Below the pieces are notes generated by a model. That model saw only the letters and a list, made by a program, of their open reading frames with translations, did no database searches and was not told the DNA's origin. A program made the position numbers and the translations under genes. Of a stretch of DNA of 64,000 nt, positions 11,083 through 19,860 are shown piece by piece. Within the stretch, counting starts at the first letter, position 1. Each line of letters opens with the position of its first letter. The stretch is from Limnochordaceae bacterium (GTDB taxonomy: Bacteria; Bacillota; Limnochordia; Limnochordales; Geochordaceae): NCBI GenBank assembly GCA_014896295.1, contig JADBKR010000007.1, positions 496,001 to 560,000 on the forward strand, in the 5' to 3' direction.

Positions 11083-11213
11083 GTGCAGGAAGACGGGGAG
11101 CTCGTCAGGGCCGGCTGCGGGCTGCGGACGTGTCGTCGAAAGCGCCTGGGAAACGGCCGACGCCCCCTGCCCGAAGCATGCGCGAACGGCGGCCGCCTAT
11201 GCGGCCGCGGCCC

Positions 11214-12314
11214 TCAGGCAAGGGCCGAGGACCTGTTCACCCCGCCGCTCTGGGACAGGCGCAGCCCCTCTTCGACGGCCATGCGGGCAAGCAGGTGGGC
11301 GAGCGTCGACTCGGCGCCCTCGTTGAGGTTGGGCCCATCGGCGCCCAAACCGTCCCGGCAGCCTCCGGTTGCCTCGTCGTGCATCACGACGCCATGGACG
11401 TTGCGCCCGTAGAACCACTCCAGGGCGAGCATGGCCCGTTCCAGGTAGACGTCTCGCCCCGTCGCCTCATAAAAGGAGCTGGCCGCCTCCGCCAGGGCCC
11501 CGGCGTCGACCGGCTGCTGATCGAACAGCGCCCGTTGCCCGCCGCGTTCGGACCAGCCCCGATTGCCCACGATCTGGACGTACCGGCCGCTCCACTGGTG
11601 GTTCCACAGGAACTCGAGGGTGTCGGTGGCGCTCTGCAGGAAAGCTCGCCGGCCGGTCACTTCCCAGGCGGCGACGAGTGCTTGCGGAAGGCGGGCGTTG
11701 GAGTAGGTGAGCCGCTCCTCGAACCAGGCCCACCCCGGAGCGCGCGCCCGGTGGTAGGCCTGGACCAGCCGCTCGCCCAGGGCCGCGGTCAGCCTCCGGG
11801 CGGCCGACGCCCGCTCCCGTCCGAGCCTCTCGGGAGGCGCCTTGAGCAACGCCCGCAGGCCCAGCAGGGCGAAGGCCATCGGCCGCAGCCCCAAGAACCG
11901 TTCGGCCCACGGGAGCGTTCGATCGAGGGTGCGCAGCGCCGCGGTCCACACCCCGTCCACCTCCGCGAGCGAAACGGCCTCCCCCAGGGCCCAAATCGCC
12001 CGGCCTACGGGGTCCTCCGGGCCTCGTTCGTCGAGGAACCGCCGGTCGTAGCCGACGTCGTTGTGGAACCAACCGTCCTCCATCTGGCAGTAGAGCACGA
12101 ACCCCAGGTAGCGGATGGCCAGCTCCATCGCTTCCGGATCCCGGGTCTGATGGTAGTAGCGCAGCACCACCACCAGCGCCCGGGCGTTGTCGTCCAGCGT
12201 ATATCCTTCTGCGGCGTTGGGCACGGCCCCCACCGCGTGCTCGGCGATGCCCGTGCTGTCGGTGAGCCGCCGCAGGTGCGCCAGGTTCCACTCAGGCCAC
12301 CGGACCGAGCGCAT
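11214..12314 (-). CDS. Alpha/alpha-toroid (six-hairpin) glycosidase-like protein
   Basis: A 366-residue protein of repeating helical hairpins. Aromatic/acidic clusters such as GYTLDDNARALV, YCQMEDGWFHNDVGYD, ERLTYSNARLPQAL and DAGALAEAASSFYEATG resemble proteins found fused to, or next to, GT4 mannosyltransferases. It is four bases downstream of one glycosyltransferase and upstream of another, on the same strand. The barrel could bind or trim the growing glycan; no catalytic pair can be assigned with certainty. No signal peptide is seen, so it is probably cytoplasmic. The start is ATG 12314, directly after the stop of the upstream gene. Confidence 0.75.
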   Translation of the reverse strand: MRSVRWPEWNLAHLRRLTDSTGIAEHAVGAVPNAAEGYTLDDNARALVVVLRYYHQTRDPEAMELAIRYLGFVLYCQMEDGWFHNDVGYDRRFLDERGPEDPVGRAIWALGEAVSLAEVDGVWTAALRTLDRTLPWAERFLGLRPMAFALLGLRALLKAPPERLGRERASAARRLTAALGERLVQAYHRARAPGWAWFEERLTYSNARLPQALVAAWEVTGRRAFLQSATDTLEFLWNHQWSGRYVQIVGNRGWSERGGQRALFDQQPVDAGALAEAASSFYEATGRDVYLERAMLALEWFYGRNVHGVVMHDEATGGCRDGLGADGPNLNEGAESTLAHLLARMAVEEGLRLSQSGGVNRSSALA

Positions 12315-12318
12315 CGAT

Positions 12319-13596
12319 CTACCTCCCAGGCTGAGCTTCTCGCCACGGGCTCGCTCCCAGCAACCCTGCCGAACGCCGGGCCGGCAAGGTCGGCGCGGCG
12401 ATGGAGGCGGGTTGCTCCAGCGGCTCCACCGCCTGCGGCGGGTTGTCGGCCACCCACCGGAACAGGCGCCCGTAGCGCGAACCCACGATATCCCAGCTCA
12501 TGGATTGCCCGAAGGCGAGAGCCCGGTGCTCCAGGGTCCGGCGGAGCTCGGGATTGTCCAGCAGCCGCAGCACCTCTCGGGCCAGGGAGCCCGGGTCTCC
12601 GAACTGGCACAACAGGCCCCGGCCGGGCCCCACCACTTCCCGAGCGTACCTGAACGGCGTCGAGACGACCGCCTTGCCGGCGGCGAGAGCGTAGCTGAGC
12701 GTGCCGCTCACGACCTGATCCTCGTTGGGATACGGCACCACGTAGACGTCGGTGGCCGCGAGCAGCGTGCCCAACTCCTCCAGGCCCAGGTAGCGGTCGA
12801 CGAACTGCACGTTGTCCTGAAGCCCGAGCTCGGCCGCCATCTGCACGAGCGACTGCCGGTAGCTCTCCCCCGACAGCTTCAGGACGTTGGGGTGGGTTTG
12901 TCCCGCCACCACGTACAGCACCGACGGGACCCGCTCCTTGATGGCCGGCAGCGCCCGGATCGCCTGCTCGATCCCCTTGCCCGGGCTCAACAGCCCGTAC
13001 GTCAGCAACACGGGCCGCCCCTGGAAGCCGAGGCGTCGCTTGGCCTCACCGGGATCGATCGAAGGAAACGACGGGGTGCCGTGGGGGATCACCACGACCC
13101 GGCCGGCGTCGATCCCGTACAGGCGCTGCAGGATCTCGACCGCCGAACGGGCCTGTACGACCACCACCCGGGATCGCGCCGCCAGCTCCACCAGGATTTG
13201 CCGTTGCTTCTCGTCGGGCCGGCGCAGGACGGTGTGCAGGGTGGCGACCACGGGCAACCGGGTATGGCGCAGGAGATGGAGGACGTATTCGCCCTGGTCC
13301 CCCCCGAACAGCCCGTATTCGTGCTGAACGTTGATGACGTCCCACCCGCCAGTTTCCAGGAATTGGGCGGCTCGCAGGTAGGAGTCCAGGTCTTCGACCA
13401 CGATCGGGTGCACTTCGTCCACTCCGCCTGCGTAGGGCGGCTTGCGGTCGAGCGCCTCCCATGCGGGGTCGAGCGCCAGGGCCCCAAGCCGGATGTACGG
13501 GTACGCCTGGCGAACGGCCTGGGCGAGGTCGGCCGTGAAGGACGCGATGCCGCACCTGCGCGGCGGAAACGAACTCACGAACGCCACGCTGAGCAT
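12319..13596 (-). CDS. GT4-family glycosyltransferase
   Basis: A GT-B retaining glycosyltransferase of about 425 residues. It starts MLSVAFVSSFPPRRCGIASFTADL, the usual first strand and Gly-rich acceptor loop, and has VQHEYGLFGGDQGEY, LTYGLLSPGKGIEQAI and VVPYPNEDQVVSGTLSYALAAGKAVVSTPF in the donor domain. ATG 13596 was chosen because it aligns with family starts and has a GGAGGTGG ribosome-binding site upstream. A TTG at 13695, overlapping the mutase stop as TTGA, would add 33 Arg-rich residues and cannot be ruled out. It lies between the mutase and the toroid protein, in keeping with use of a GDP-mannose or similar sugar nucleotide. Confidence 0.88.
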   Translation of the reverse strand: MLSVAFVSSFPPRRCGIASFTADLAQAVRQAYPYIRLGALALDPAWEALDRKPPYAGGVDEVHPIVVEDLDSYLRAAQFLETGGWDVINVQHEYGLFGGDQGEYVLHLLRHTRLPVVATLHTVLRRPDEKQRQILVELAARSRVVVVQARSAVEILQRLYGIDAGRVVVIPHGTPSFPSIDPGEAKRRLGFQGRPVLLTYGLLSPGKGIEQAIRALPAIKERVPSVLYVVAGQTHPNVLKLSGESYRQSLVQMAAELGLQDNVQFVDRYLGLEELGTLLAATDVYVVPYPNEDQVVSGTLSYALAAGKAVVSTPFRYAREVVGPGRGLLCQFGDPGSLAREVLRLLDNPELRRTLEHRALAFGQSMSWDIVGSRYGRLFRWVADNPPQAVEPLEQPASIAAPTLPARRSAGLLGASPWREAQPGR

Positions 13597-13691
13597 CCGG
13601 CCGTGGCCCCACCTCCGCAGGCCGCCCTGGGGGGTGGGCCGCTGCATGCGCCCCCGGTGCCGCCGTTCCATTCCCAGTACGTGATCCGAGT

Positions 13692-15194
<1,503 letters not shown>

Positions 15195-15279
15195 GGCTGT
15201 GCCCACGATGCCCCCCCAAACCGGCACGGACAAGACATACGCCTCCGCAAGCAGCACCATGCCAGGTGGACTCGCGGAT

Positions 15280-15295
15280 ATACCCAGCCGGGTAT
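15280..15295. promoter_or_regulatory. Inverted repeat between manC and the hexomutase
   Basis: ATACCC-AGCC-GGGTAT, a perfect 6-bp arm repeat with a 4-base loop, in the 200-bp gap upstream of the mutase. It is either a small hairpin or an operator; no convincing promoter boxes could be placed around it. Confidence 0.3.
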
Positions 15296-15395
15296 GGGTA
15301 CACAGGATGCCCTTCCACGGCGCACCCATTATTGTGCCATGACGGGTATCGGGACTCAAGGCGGCGATACCGGCGTGAGCCCACGGACCGGCCTG

Positions 15396-16538
15396 TCAGA
15401 GGTAGGCCTCCCGATCTCCCGCTCGCAGGGCCGCCAGGAGGTGCTTGATATCCTGTGCGCGGTCCTTGGCACATACCAGCGTCACGTCTTCAGTCTCCAC
15501 GATGACCAGGTCGCGCACGCCGAGAGTCGCTACCAGTCTTGGGCGCCGCCCCGTCCTGGCCGGGTCGGTCGACCTGGAAGGCTCACCGTTGACGAACACG
15601 ATGCACTGGCTGGTGTCGATCCCCACGTGGTGGCCGCCCTGTACGACGTTGCCGTCTTCGTCAGGAGAGAAGAGCCTCTCGAGGGCAGGCCAGCTGCCGG
15701 CGTCGTCCCATCCAAAGTCTGCCGGAATCACCGCGATCTCTCTGGCCCGCTCCAGCACCCCGTAATCGATCGATACGGAGTCGAGCCTCGCGTACACGTC
15801 GGCGGCCGTCCGTGCGTGGTCCGGCCCGCCCCAGGCCGCCGCGATGCGTTCCAGCCCCTCGTGCAGCGCCGGCATGTAGGTGGCAATCGCTTCCCGGATG
15901 GCGCCGGTTCGCCAGACGAACATCCCGCTGTTCCACAGGTGACGTCCGTCGGTCACGTAGCGCCGGGCCAGCACCCGGTCCGGCTTTTCCACGAAGCGCT
16001 GGACCCGGTACACGTCGTACCCCTGCGCGACGGCGGTGCGCTCTCCGAGCTCGATGTACCCGTACCCGGTCTCCGGGCGGGTGGGCCAGATGCCCAGGGT
16101 CACCAGGGGATGCTGGAGGGCCGCCGCGGCGGCCGCGCGGACGACGCGCCGGAACGCCTCTCCGTCCCGGACGACATGGTCGGCCGGCAGGACCAGCATG
16201 ATGGGATCGGGCCCCCACGGGCCCGGCGCCCGGCTCAAGTGGACCGCCGCCAGCCCGATGCATGCCGCCGTGTTCTTGCCGGCCGGCTCCACCAGGATAC
16301 TCGAGGCCGGCAACTCGGGAAGCTGCTCGCGGATGGAATCGGCATACTCCCGGCCCGTCACCACCAGCACCCTCTCGGGGCCGGTCAAGGGCAGTACCCT
16401 CTCCACCGCCTGCTGGATGAGGCTGCGCGAGCCGTCGAGATTGAGGAGCTGCTTGGGCCGTGCGCGCCGGGACAAAGGCCAGAAGCGCTCCCCCCGGCCG
16501 CCCGCCATGATGACCGCCACGAGCCGGTCCGTCTCCAT
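15396..16538 (-). CDS. manC: Mannose-1-phosphate guanylyltransferase
   Basis: A 380-residue nucleotidyltransferase making GDP-mannose from GTP and mannose-1-phosphate. Signature MAGGRGERFWPLSRRARPKQLL at the N-terminus, VEPAGKNTAACIGLAA, LPADHVV, RPETGYGYIELG, FVEKPD and WNSGMFVW, all as in the ManC/CpsB catalytic domain. It lacks the C-terminal isomerase domain of bifunctional enzymes and matches the short form. The gene precedes the phosphohexomutase and two glycosyltransferases on the same strand, so GDP-mannose is the likely donor for the locus. The start is ATG 16538, 17 bp after the upstream SAM-enzyme gene. Confidence 0.93.
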   Translation of the reverse strand: METDRLVAVIMAGGRGERFWPLSRRARPKQLLNLDGSRSLIQQAVERVLPLTGPERVLVVTGREYADSIREQLPELPASSILVEPAGKNTAACIGLAAVHLSRAPGPWGPDPIMLVLPADHVVRDGEAFRRVVRAAAAAALQHPLVTLGIWPTRPETGYGYIELGERTAVAQGYDVYRVQRFVEKPDRVLARRYVTDGRHLWNSGMFVWRTGAIREAIATYMPALHEGLERIAAAWGGPDHARTAADVYARLDSVSIDYGVLERAREIAVIPADFGWDDAGSWPALERLFSPDEDGNVVQGGHHVGIDTSQCIVFVNGEPSRSTDPARTGRRPRLVATLGVRDLVIVETEDVTLVCAKDRAQDIKHLLAALRAGDREAYL

Positions 16539-16555
16539 CGTGTCGCCCTACCCCC

Positions 16556-17407
16556 TCAGGTGCGCGTCTCCGGCGCCAGCCGGATGCACAGGCGATCCCC
16601 GGCCTCGGCGTCCAGCATGGCCGCAGCTGACGCCTGGACCCGGGCCACCTCCAGGGTCCCCGAGGAACCCACCAGCACCACCCATTGACCCGGAGCCGCG
16701 TCGCCGTACGTGCCGACCCAGCGGGCCTCGATGGGTGGCGAGGCGGCCACGAAGGCGCGGCGCTTCGAGAGCAGCGTCACGACGGCCCGGCCCGGCGGCG
16801 ACAGGCCCGGGGGAGGCTCGAGCGGCGTCACCAGGTTGCCGAACCGGTCCACGCGGACGATCTCGCCGCACGACCCTTCGCGGTAGAACTGCAAGGGAAC
16901 CAGGCGGGGCGACGCCCGCACGGAGCCCAGCTGCTCGATCGGCGTACCCGCGGCCCACCGCGCGGCCACCGGAGCGAAGACGTCGCGTCCGTGGAAGGTG
17001 CTGGATGCCTCGACCGGTACACGAAGTTGTACGACACGAACCGCTCCGTCATCCTCCACCGCGGGGTAAAGCAGCCCGTTGTCCGGGCCGACCCACCGGT
17101 AGCGCCGGCTTTCCACGGCAATGGCAGGGCGCGCCGTGCCCACGCCCGGGTCGACCACCGCCAGGAAAAGGGTGCCATCCGGGAAATACCGGTAGGTCGT
17201 ACGGAGCAGCCACGCTCCTTCGCGGACGTCGTGAGGACGCACGGTATGGCACAGGTCGATGAAGCGAGCCTGGGGCCAGAGGCTCGCCATCACCGCCTTG
17301 ACGACGCCGGCGTATTCGCCTTCGCCGAAGTCGGTCAGCAGGGCGATGAGGGGTACCGCGGGCAACGCCATGGCGCGAGGGGCATTGGACGCAGGCCCGG
17401 CGTCCAC
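16556..17407 (-). CDS. SAM hydroxide adenosyltransferase family (DUF62)
   Basis: About 283 residues (271 from ATG 17371). A two-domain member of the S-adenosyl-L-methionine hydrolase / chlorinase-fluorinase superfamily; the common bacterial form hydrolyses SAM to adenosine and methionine. Seen: LLTDFGEGEYAGVVKAVM, the N-terminal Asp motif; VDPGVGTARPAIAV; VGPDNGLLYPA; TFHGRDVFAPVAA; and the C-terminal DRFGNLVTPL. No halogenation-specific feature is visible. GTG 17407 and ATG 17371 are both possible starts; neither has a strong ribosome-binding site. It lies between the sigma-factor gene and manC on the same strand, with gaps of 33 and 17 bp. Its role in this setting is unknown. Confidence 0.88.
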   Translation of the reverse strand: MDAGPASNAPRAMALPAVPLIALLTDFGEGEYAGVVKAVMASLWPQARFIDLCHTVRPHDVREGAWLLRTTYRYFPDGTLFLAVVDPGVGTARPAIAVESRRYRWVGPDNGLLYPAVEDDGAVRVVQLRVPVEASSTFHGRDVFAPVAARWAAGTPIEQLGSVRASPRLVPLQFYREGSCGEIVRVDRFGNLVTPLEPPPGLSPPGRAVVTLLSKRRAFVAASPPIEARWVGTYGDAAPGQWVVLVGSSGTLEVARVQASAAAMLDAEAGDRLCIRLAPETRT

Positions 17408-17440
17408 CTGCCGCCGGGGGACGGCCCCGGCCGGCCGCGG

Positions 17441-18427
17441 TCACGAGAGGTAGACGTCGAGCGCGGCCACCCTCGCGGGCTCTCGCAGGTGGGCAAGGGC
17501 CCGCTCCTGGATCTGGCGGATCCGCTCCCGGGTCACGCCCAGCCGGCGGCCGATCTCCTCGAGGGTGCGGGGGCGGCCGTCGTCGAGCCCGTACCGGAGC
17601 GTGAGCACGGTCTGCTCCGTGGGCGAGAGCTGTCGCATGACTTCGCGGATCTGGTCCTTGAGCAGGCTGCGAGCCGCCTGTTCGTCGGGCTGGGGCGTCT
17701 GGTCGTCGCCGACGAAGTCGGCCACCCGCATGCCGTCGTCCCCGACCGGGTTCTCCAGGGAGACGAGTTCCTGAGAGACCCTCAGGGCATCCTCGACGCG
17801 AGCGACGTCGACTCCCAGTTGCGCGGCCACCTCCTGGGGGCTCGCATCGCGGCCGAGCTCGTGGCCCAACCGGGTGGCCGTCGTGTTGACCTTCCCGATG
17901 GTCTCGACCATGTGCGCCGGCAGCCGGATCGTCCGGGCCTGGTCGGTGATGCTGCGCCGCACCGCCTGCACGATCCACCAGGTGGCGTACGTGCTGAACC
18001 GGTACCCCTTGCGCCAGTCGTACTTCTCGACCGCGCGCATGAGGCCGATGTTGCCTTCCTGGACGAGGTCGAGTACCGGCACGCCCCGATCCACGAAGCG
18101 CATGGCAACGTTGACGACCAGACGCAAGTTGGCCTCGATCAGCCGGGCCTTGGCTCGCACGTCGCCCTTCTCGGCGCGCTGGGCCAGCTCGATCTCCTGC
18201 TCTCGCGTCAGCAGCGGTACCTTCCCGATCTCTTTCAGGTACGTGTGGAGCAAATTGACCGAACTCTCCCGGTCCGAGACACCACGCGTGCGCCCGCTCG
18301 TCCGGGGGCGAGTGCCGGCGCGGGGAACGGCAGCGGCGCCGCCGGCTGCAGAGCGACGCTTCAGGGGCCGGGCGGGCGGATCGACGTTGGAGGCTGCGGG
18401 AAGCGTACCCGTCGACGATACGGACAC
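17441..18427 (-). CDS. RNA polymerase sigma factor, SigA/RpoD family
   Basis: A sigma-70 protein of 328 residues with regions 1.2 to 4.2. Region 1.2: NLLHTYLKEIGKVPLLTREQE. Region 2: DLVQEGNIGLMRAVEKYD then GYRFSTYATWW. Region 3: a VETIGK block. Region 4.2: TLEEIGRRLGVTRERIRQIQ. Region 1.1 is missing; instead there is a short Ser/Ala/Arg-rich leader. Promoter-contact region 2.4 reads WWIVQAV where most primary factors have WWIRQA. It may be a group 2 (SigA-like accessory) factor. GTG 18427 was chosen because an AGAGGTGAT ribosome-binding site lies six bases before it and it starts just after the fur stop, which avoids an overlap. Confidence 0.88.
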   Translation of the reverse strand: MSVSSTGTLPAASNVDPPARPLKRRSAAGGAAAVPRAGTRPRTSGRTRGVSDRESSVNLLHTYLKEIGKVPLLTREQEIELAQRAEKGDVRAKARLIEANLRLVVNVAMRFVDRGVPVLDLVQEGNIGLMRAVEKYDWRKGYRFSTYATWWIVQAVRRSITDQARTIRLPAHMVETIGKVNTTATRLGHELGRDASPQEVAAQLGVDVARVEDALRVSQELVSLENPVGDDGMRVADFVGDDQTPQPDEQAARSLLKDQIREVMRQLSPTEQTVLTLRYGLDDGRPRTLEEIGRRLGVTRERIRQIQERALAHLREPARVAALDVYLS

Positions 18428-18434
18428 CGGGTCA

Positions 18435-18863
18435 TCACCTCTGTCGCTGGCAATCGGGACAGACGCCGTAAAACTCATGGCGCTGGCCGCTCAGGTGGAA
18501 GCCGGAACGCTCCTGCACCGTGCGGGCCAGGCGGTCCAGTTCGGGTTCCTCCAGATCATAGATACGATGGCAACGGGTACACCGGATGTTGATGTGGGCC
18601 TTCGGGTTGCCGTCGTACCGGTTGGGCTCGTCCCCGAACCCCAACTCGCAGGCGAGCCCGAGCTCGACGAGCAACTCCAGCGTCTTGTAGACCGTGGCCT
18701 GGCTCATCATGGGAAACCGGCTGCGCAGCGCCTGGTAGATCTCGTCGGCCGTCGGATGGCTGCGGGTGCTCAACAGGTATTCGTAGATGCTGAGGCGCTG
18801 CGGCGTCACGCGCAAGCCCTTGCTCGACAGCATCCGTTGGAAAGCTTCCACTTCGGCTCGCAC
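18435..18863 (-). CDS. Fur/PerR-family transcriptional regulator
   Basis: A 142-residue metal- or peroxide-responsive repressor. The winged helix includes LRVTPQRLSIYEYL and the recognition helix MSQATVYKTLELL. The dimer domain has HINIRCTRCHRIYDLE and the final CPDC, giving the two CxxC pairs of the structural zinc site seen in PerR and many Fur proteins. GTG 18863 sits six bases after a GGCGGGGG ribosome-binding site; TTG 18869 would overlap that site. The sigma-factor gene begins eight bases after the stop, so the two are co-transcribed. Fur, PerR or Zur specificity cannot be told from these motifs; an inverted repeat in its promoter suggests autoregulation. Confidence 0.9.
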   Translation of the reverse strand: MRAEVEAFQRMLSSKGLRVTPQRLSIYEYLLSTRSHPTADEIYQALRSRFPMMSQATVYKTLELLVELGLACELGFGDEPNRYDGNPKAHINIRCTRCHRIYDLEEPELDRLARTVQERSGFHLSGQRHEFYGVCPDCQRQR

Positions 18864-18905
18864 CGGCAACCCCCGCCGCTATTTATTAATACCCGTTCCT
18901 CGGAG

Positions 18906-18935
18906 ATACTATGTCAACATAGGACTCGTTGTCAA
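18906..18935 (-). promoter_or_regulatory. Sigma-A-type promoter and possible operator of fur
   Basis: Minus strand: -35 TTGACA (18930-18935), an 18-bp spacer and -10 TAGTAT (18906-18911), in a local A+T-rich patch. A perfect inverted repeat CTATGT-N2-ACATAG (18909-18922) covers the spacer and the -10 box, where a bound repressor would block RNA polymerase. A palindromic TATTAATA lies about 15 bp further downstream, before the start codon. Confidence 0.75.
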
Positions 18936-18960
18936 TGTATTTTCTCCCTTTGCGCGCGGC

Positions 18961-18997
18961 AAAAGAGGGCGGGGAGCCTGGCTGCTCCCCGCCCTCT
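18961..18997 (-). terminator. Rho-independent terminator of the DoxX gene
   Basis: A perfect 14-bp stem (18964-18977 with 18984-18997) and 6-base loop, followed on the minus strand by TTTT (18961-18964). It lies 44 bp after the DoxX stop. Confidence 0.85.
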
Positions 18998-19041
18998 TCC
19001 CCGTGAGCCCGACTCGGGCTGACAGCCGCTCTTCCTTGCGG

Positions 19042-19557
19042 TCAGGCCGTTGCGCCCACCCGGGCCTCTTTGCCCCGCACCCGGTCGATGAGCCGGCGAA
19101 CGATCGGCATCACGTAGTAGTCGAGACCGAAGTAGCTCGCTCGAGCGCCTGCCAGCGCCACGATGATGGCCACCGTGTACAGGATCGGGTTGGTGCTGGT
19201 CGAGCCGGCGAGCATGAAGTTGAGGTTCATGAAGGCACCCACCAGCGCCGCAAATCCGGTCAGCACGCCGAAGATCAAGGCCATGCCCACGAGGAACTCG
19301 CCGATGGATACGAGATAGCTGAAGAACGTCGCATGCGGAAGGGCCACGTTTTTCAGGAACGCCGCATACCACCCCTGCACGGCCGGGTGATCGCCCGTCG
19401 CCTTGGCGATCGCCCCGTTGAAGAACCCGGTGATGGCTACCCCCGCCTTGTCGCCGACCCACGCGGGGTTGGACAGCTTCTCGAGCCCGGCTTCCAGCCA
19501 CTGGTAGCCGAGCCATATCCGGAGCAGACCGAACACCACTCGGCCTAGGGTCTTCAT
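19042..19557 (-). CDS. DoxX-family membrane protein
   Basis: About 171 residues with four predicted membrane helices, related to DoxX / thiosulfate:quinone oxidoreductase small-subunit proteins. The N-terminal helix motif RIWLGYQWLEAGLEKL, the FSYLVSIGEFLVGMALIFG segment and GAFMNLNFMLAGSTSTNP are typical of the bacterial DoxX group. A central stretch of about 45 residues (GVAITGFFNGAI...GDHPAVQGWYAAFL) is present, as in the longer Firmicute forms. ATG 19557 has a GGCAGGAAGAGG ribosome-binding site; an upstream start would add Arg-rich sequence with no family similarity. It is transcribed alone, ends in a strong terminator and is divergent from the GltD-type gene. Its role in redox or membrane stress is unproven. 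Confidence 0.83.
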   Translation of the reverse strand: MKTLGRVVFGLLRIWLGYQWLEAGLEKLSNPAWVGDKAGVAITGFFNGAIAKATGDHPAVQGWYAAFLKNVALPHATFFSYLVSIGEFLVGMALIFGVLTGFAALVGAFMNLNFMLAGSTSTNPILYTVAIIVALAGARASYFGLDYYVMPIVRRLIDRVRGKEARVGATA

Positions 19558-19860
19558 CCTCTTCCTGCCCCCCGTCGCTCGTTGCTCGCTACGCTCGCCG
19601 CCAGGGCGGCGGCGTTGGATGGCTTCGTGCGACTCCATTGTGTCGAACGGGGGAAACAGGGGAAACGGTCGTTTGCCCGGTCTTCACAGGGACGTTTCTA
19701 CGTGGCAGACCCTAGCCGCGCTATCCGTGCACGCCCTGATGCCTGGGACAATTGTCCCGAGCGGGCCGGTACCGGGGGCCCTCGCAGGGTGATGAGAAGG
19801 GTCGCTATTCTTGGGTGTGGAAAGTGGAAGGCCGGGATTCGACCGGGGGGAGGCTTCGTC
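19558..19860. other. Divergent intergenic region, DoxX / GltD-type gene
   Basis: About 300 bp without a gene. It holds a short tandem repeat (GGGGAAAC twice, near 19651-19670), the 14-bp palindrome at 19745-19758 and the ribosome-binding site of the GltD-type gene (GGGGGGAGG). No clear -35/-10 pair was found for either gene. Confidence 0.5.
19745..19758. promoter_or_regulatory. Perfect 14-bp palindrome upstream of the GltD-type gene
   Basis: GGGACAATTGTCCC, fully self-complementary with no spacer, centred about 110 bp before the GltD-type start codon in the divergent region. It has the form of a dimeric repressor or activator site, but I recognise no known regulon consensus. Confidence 0.5.
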
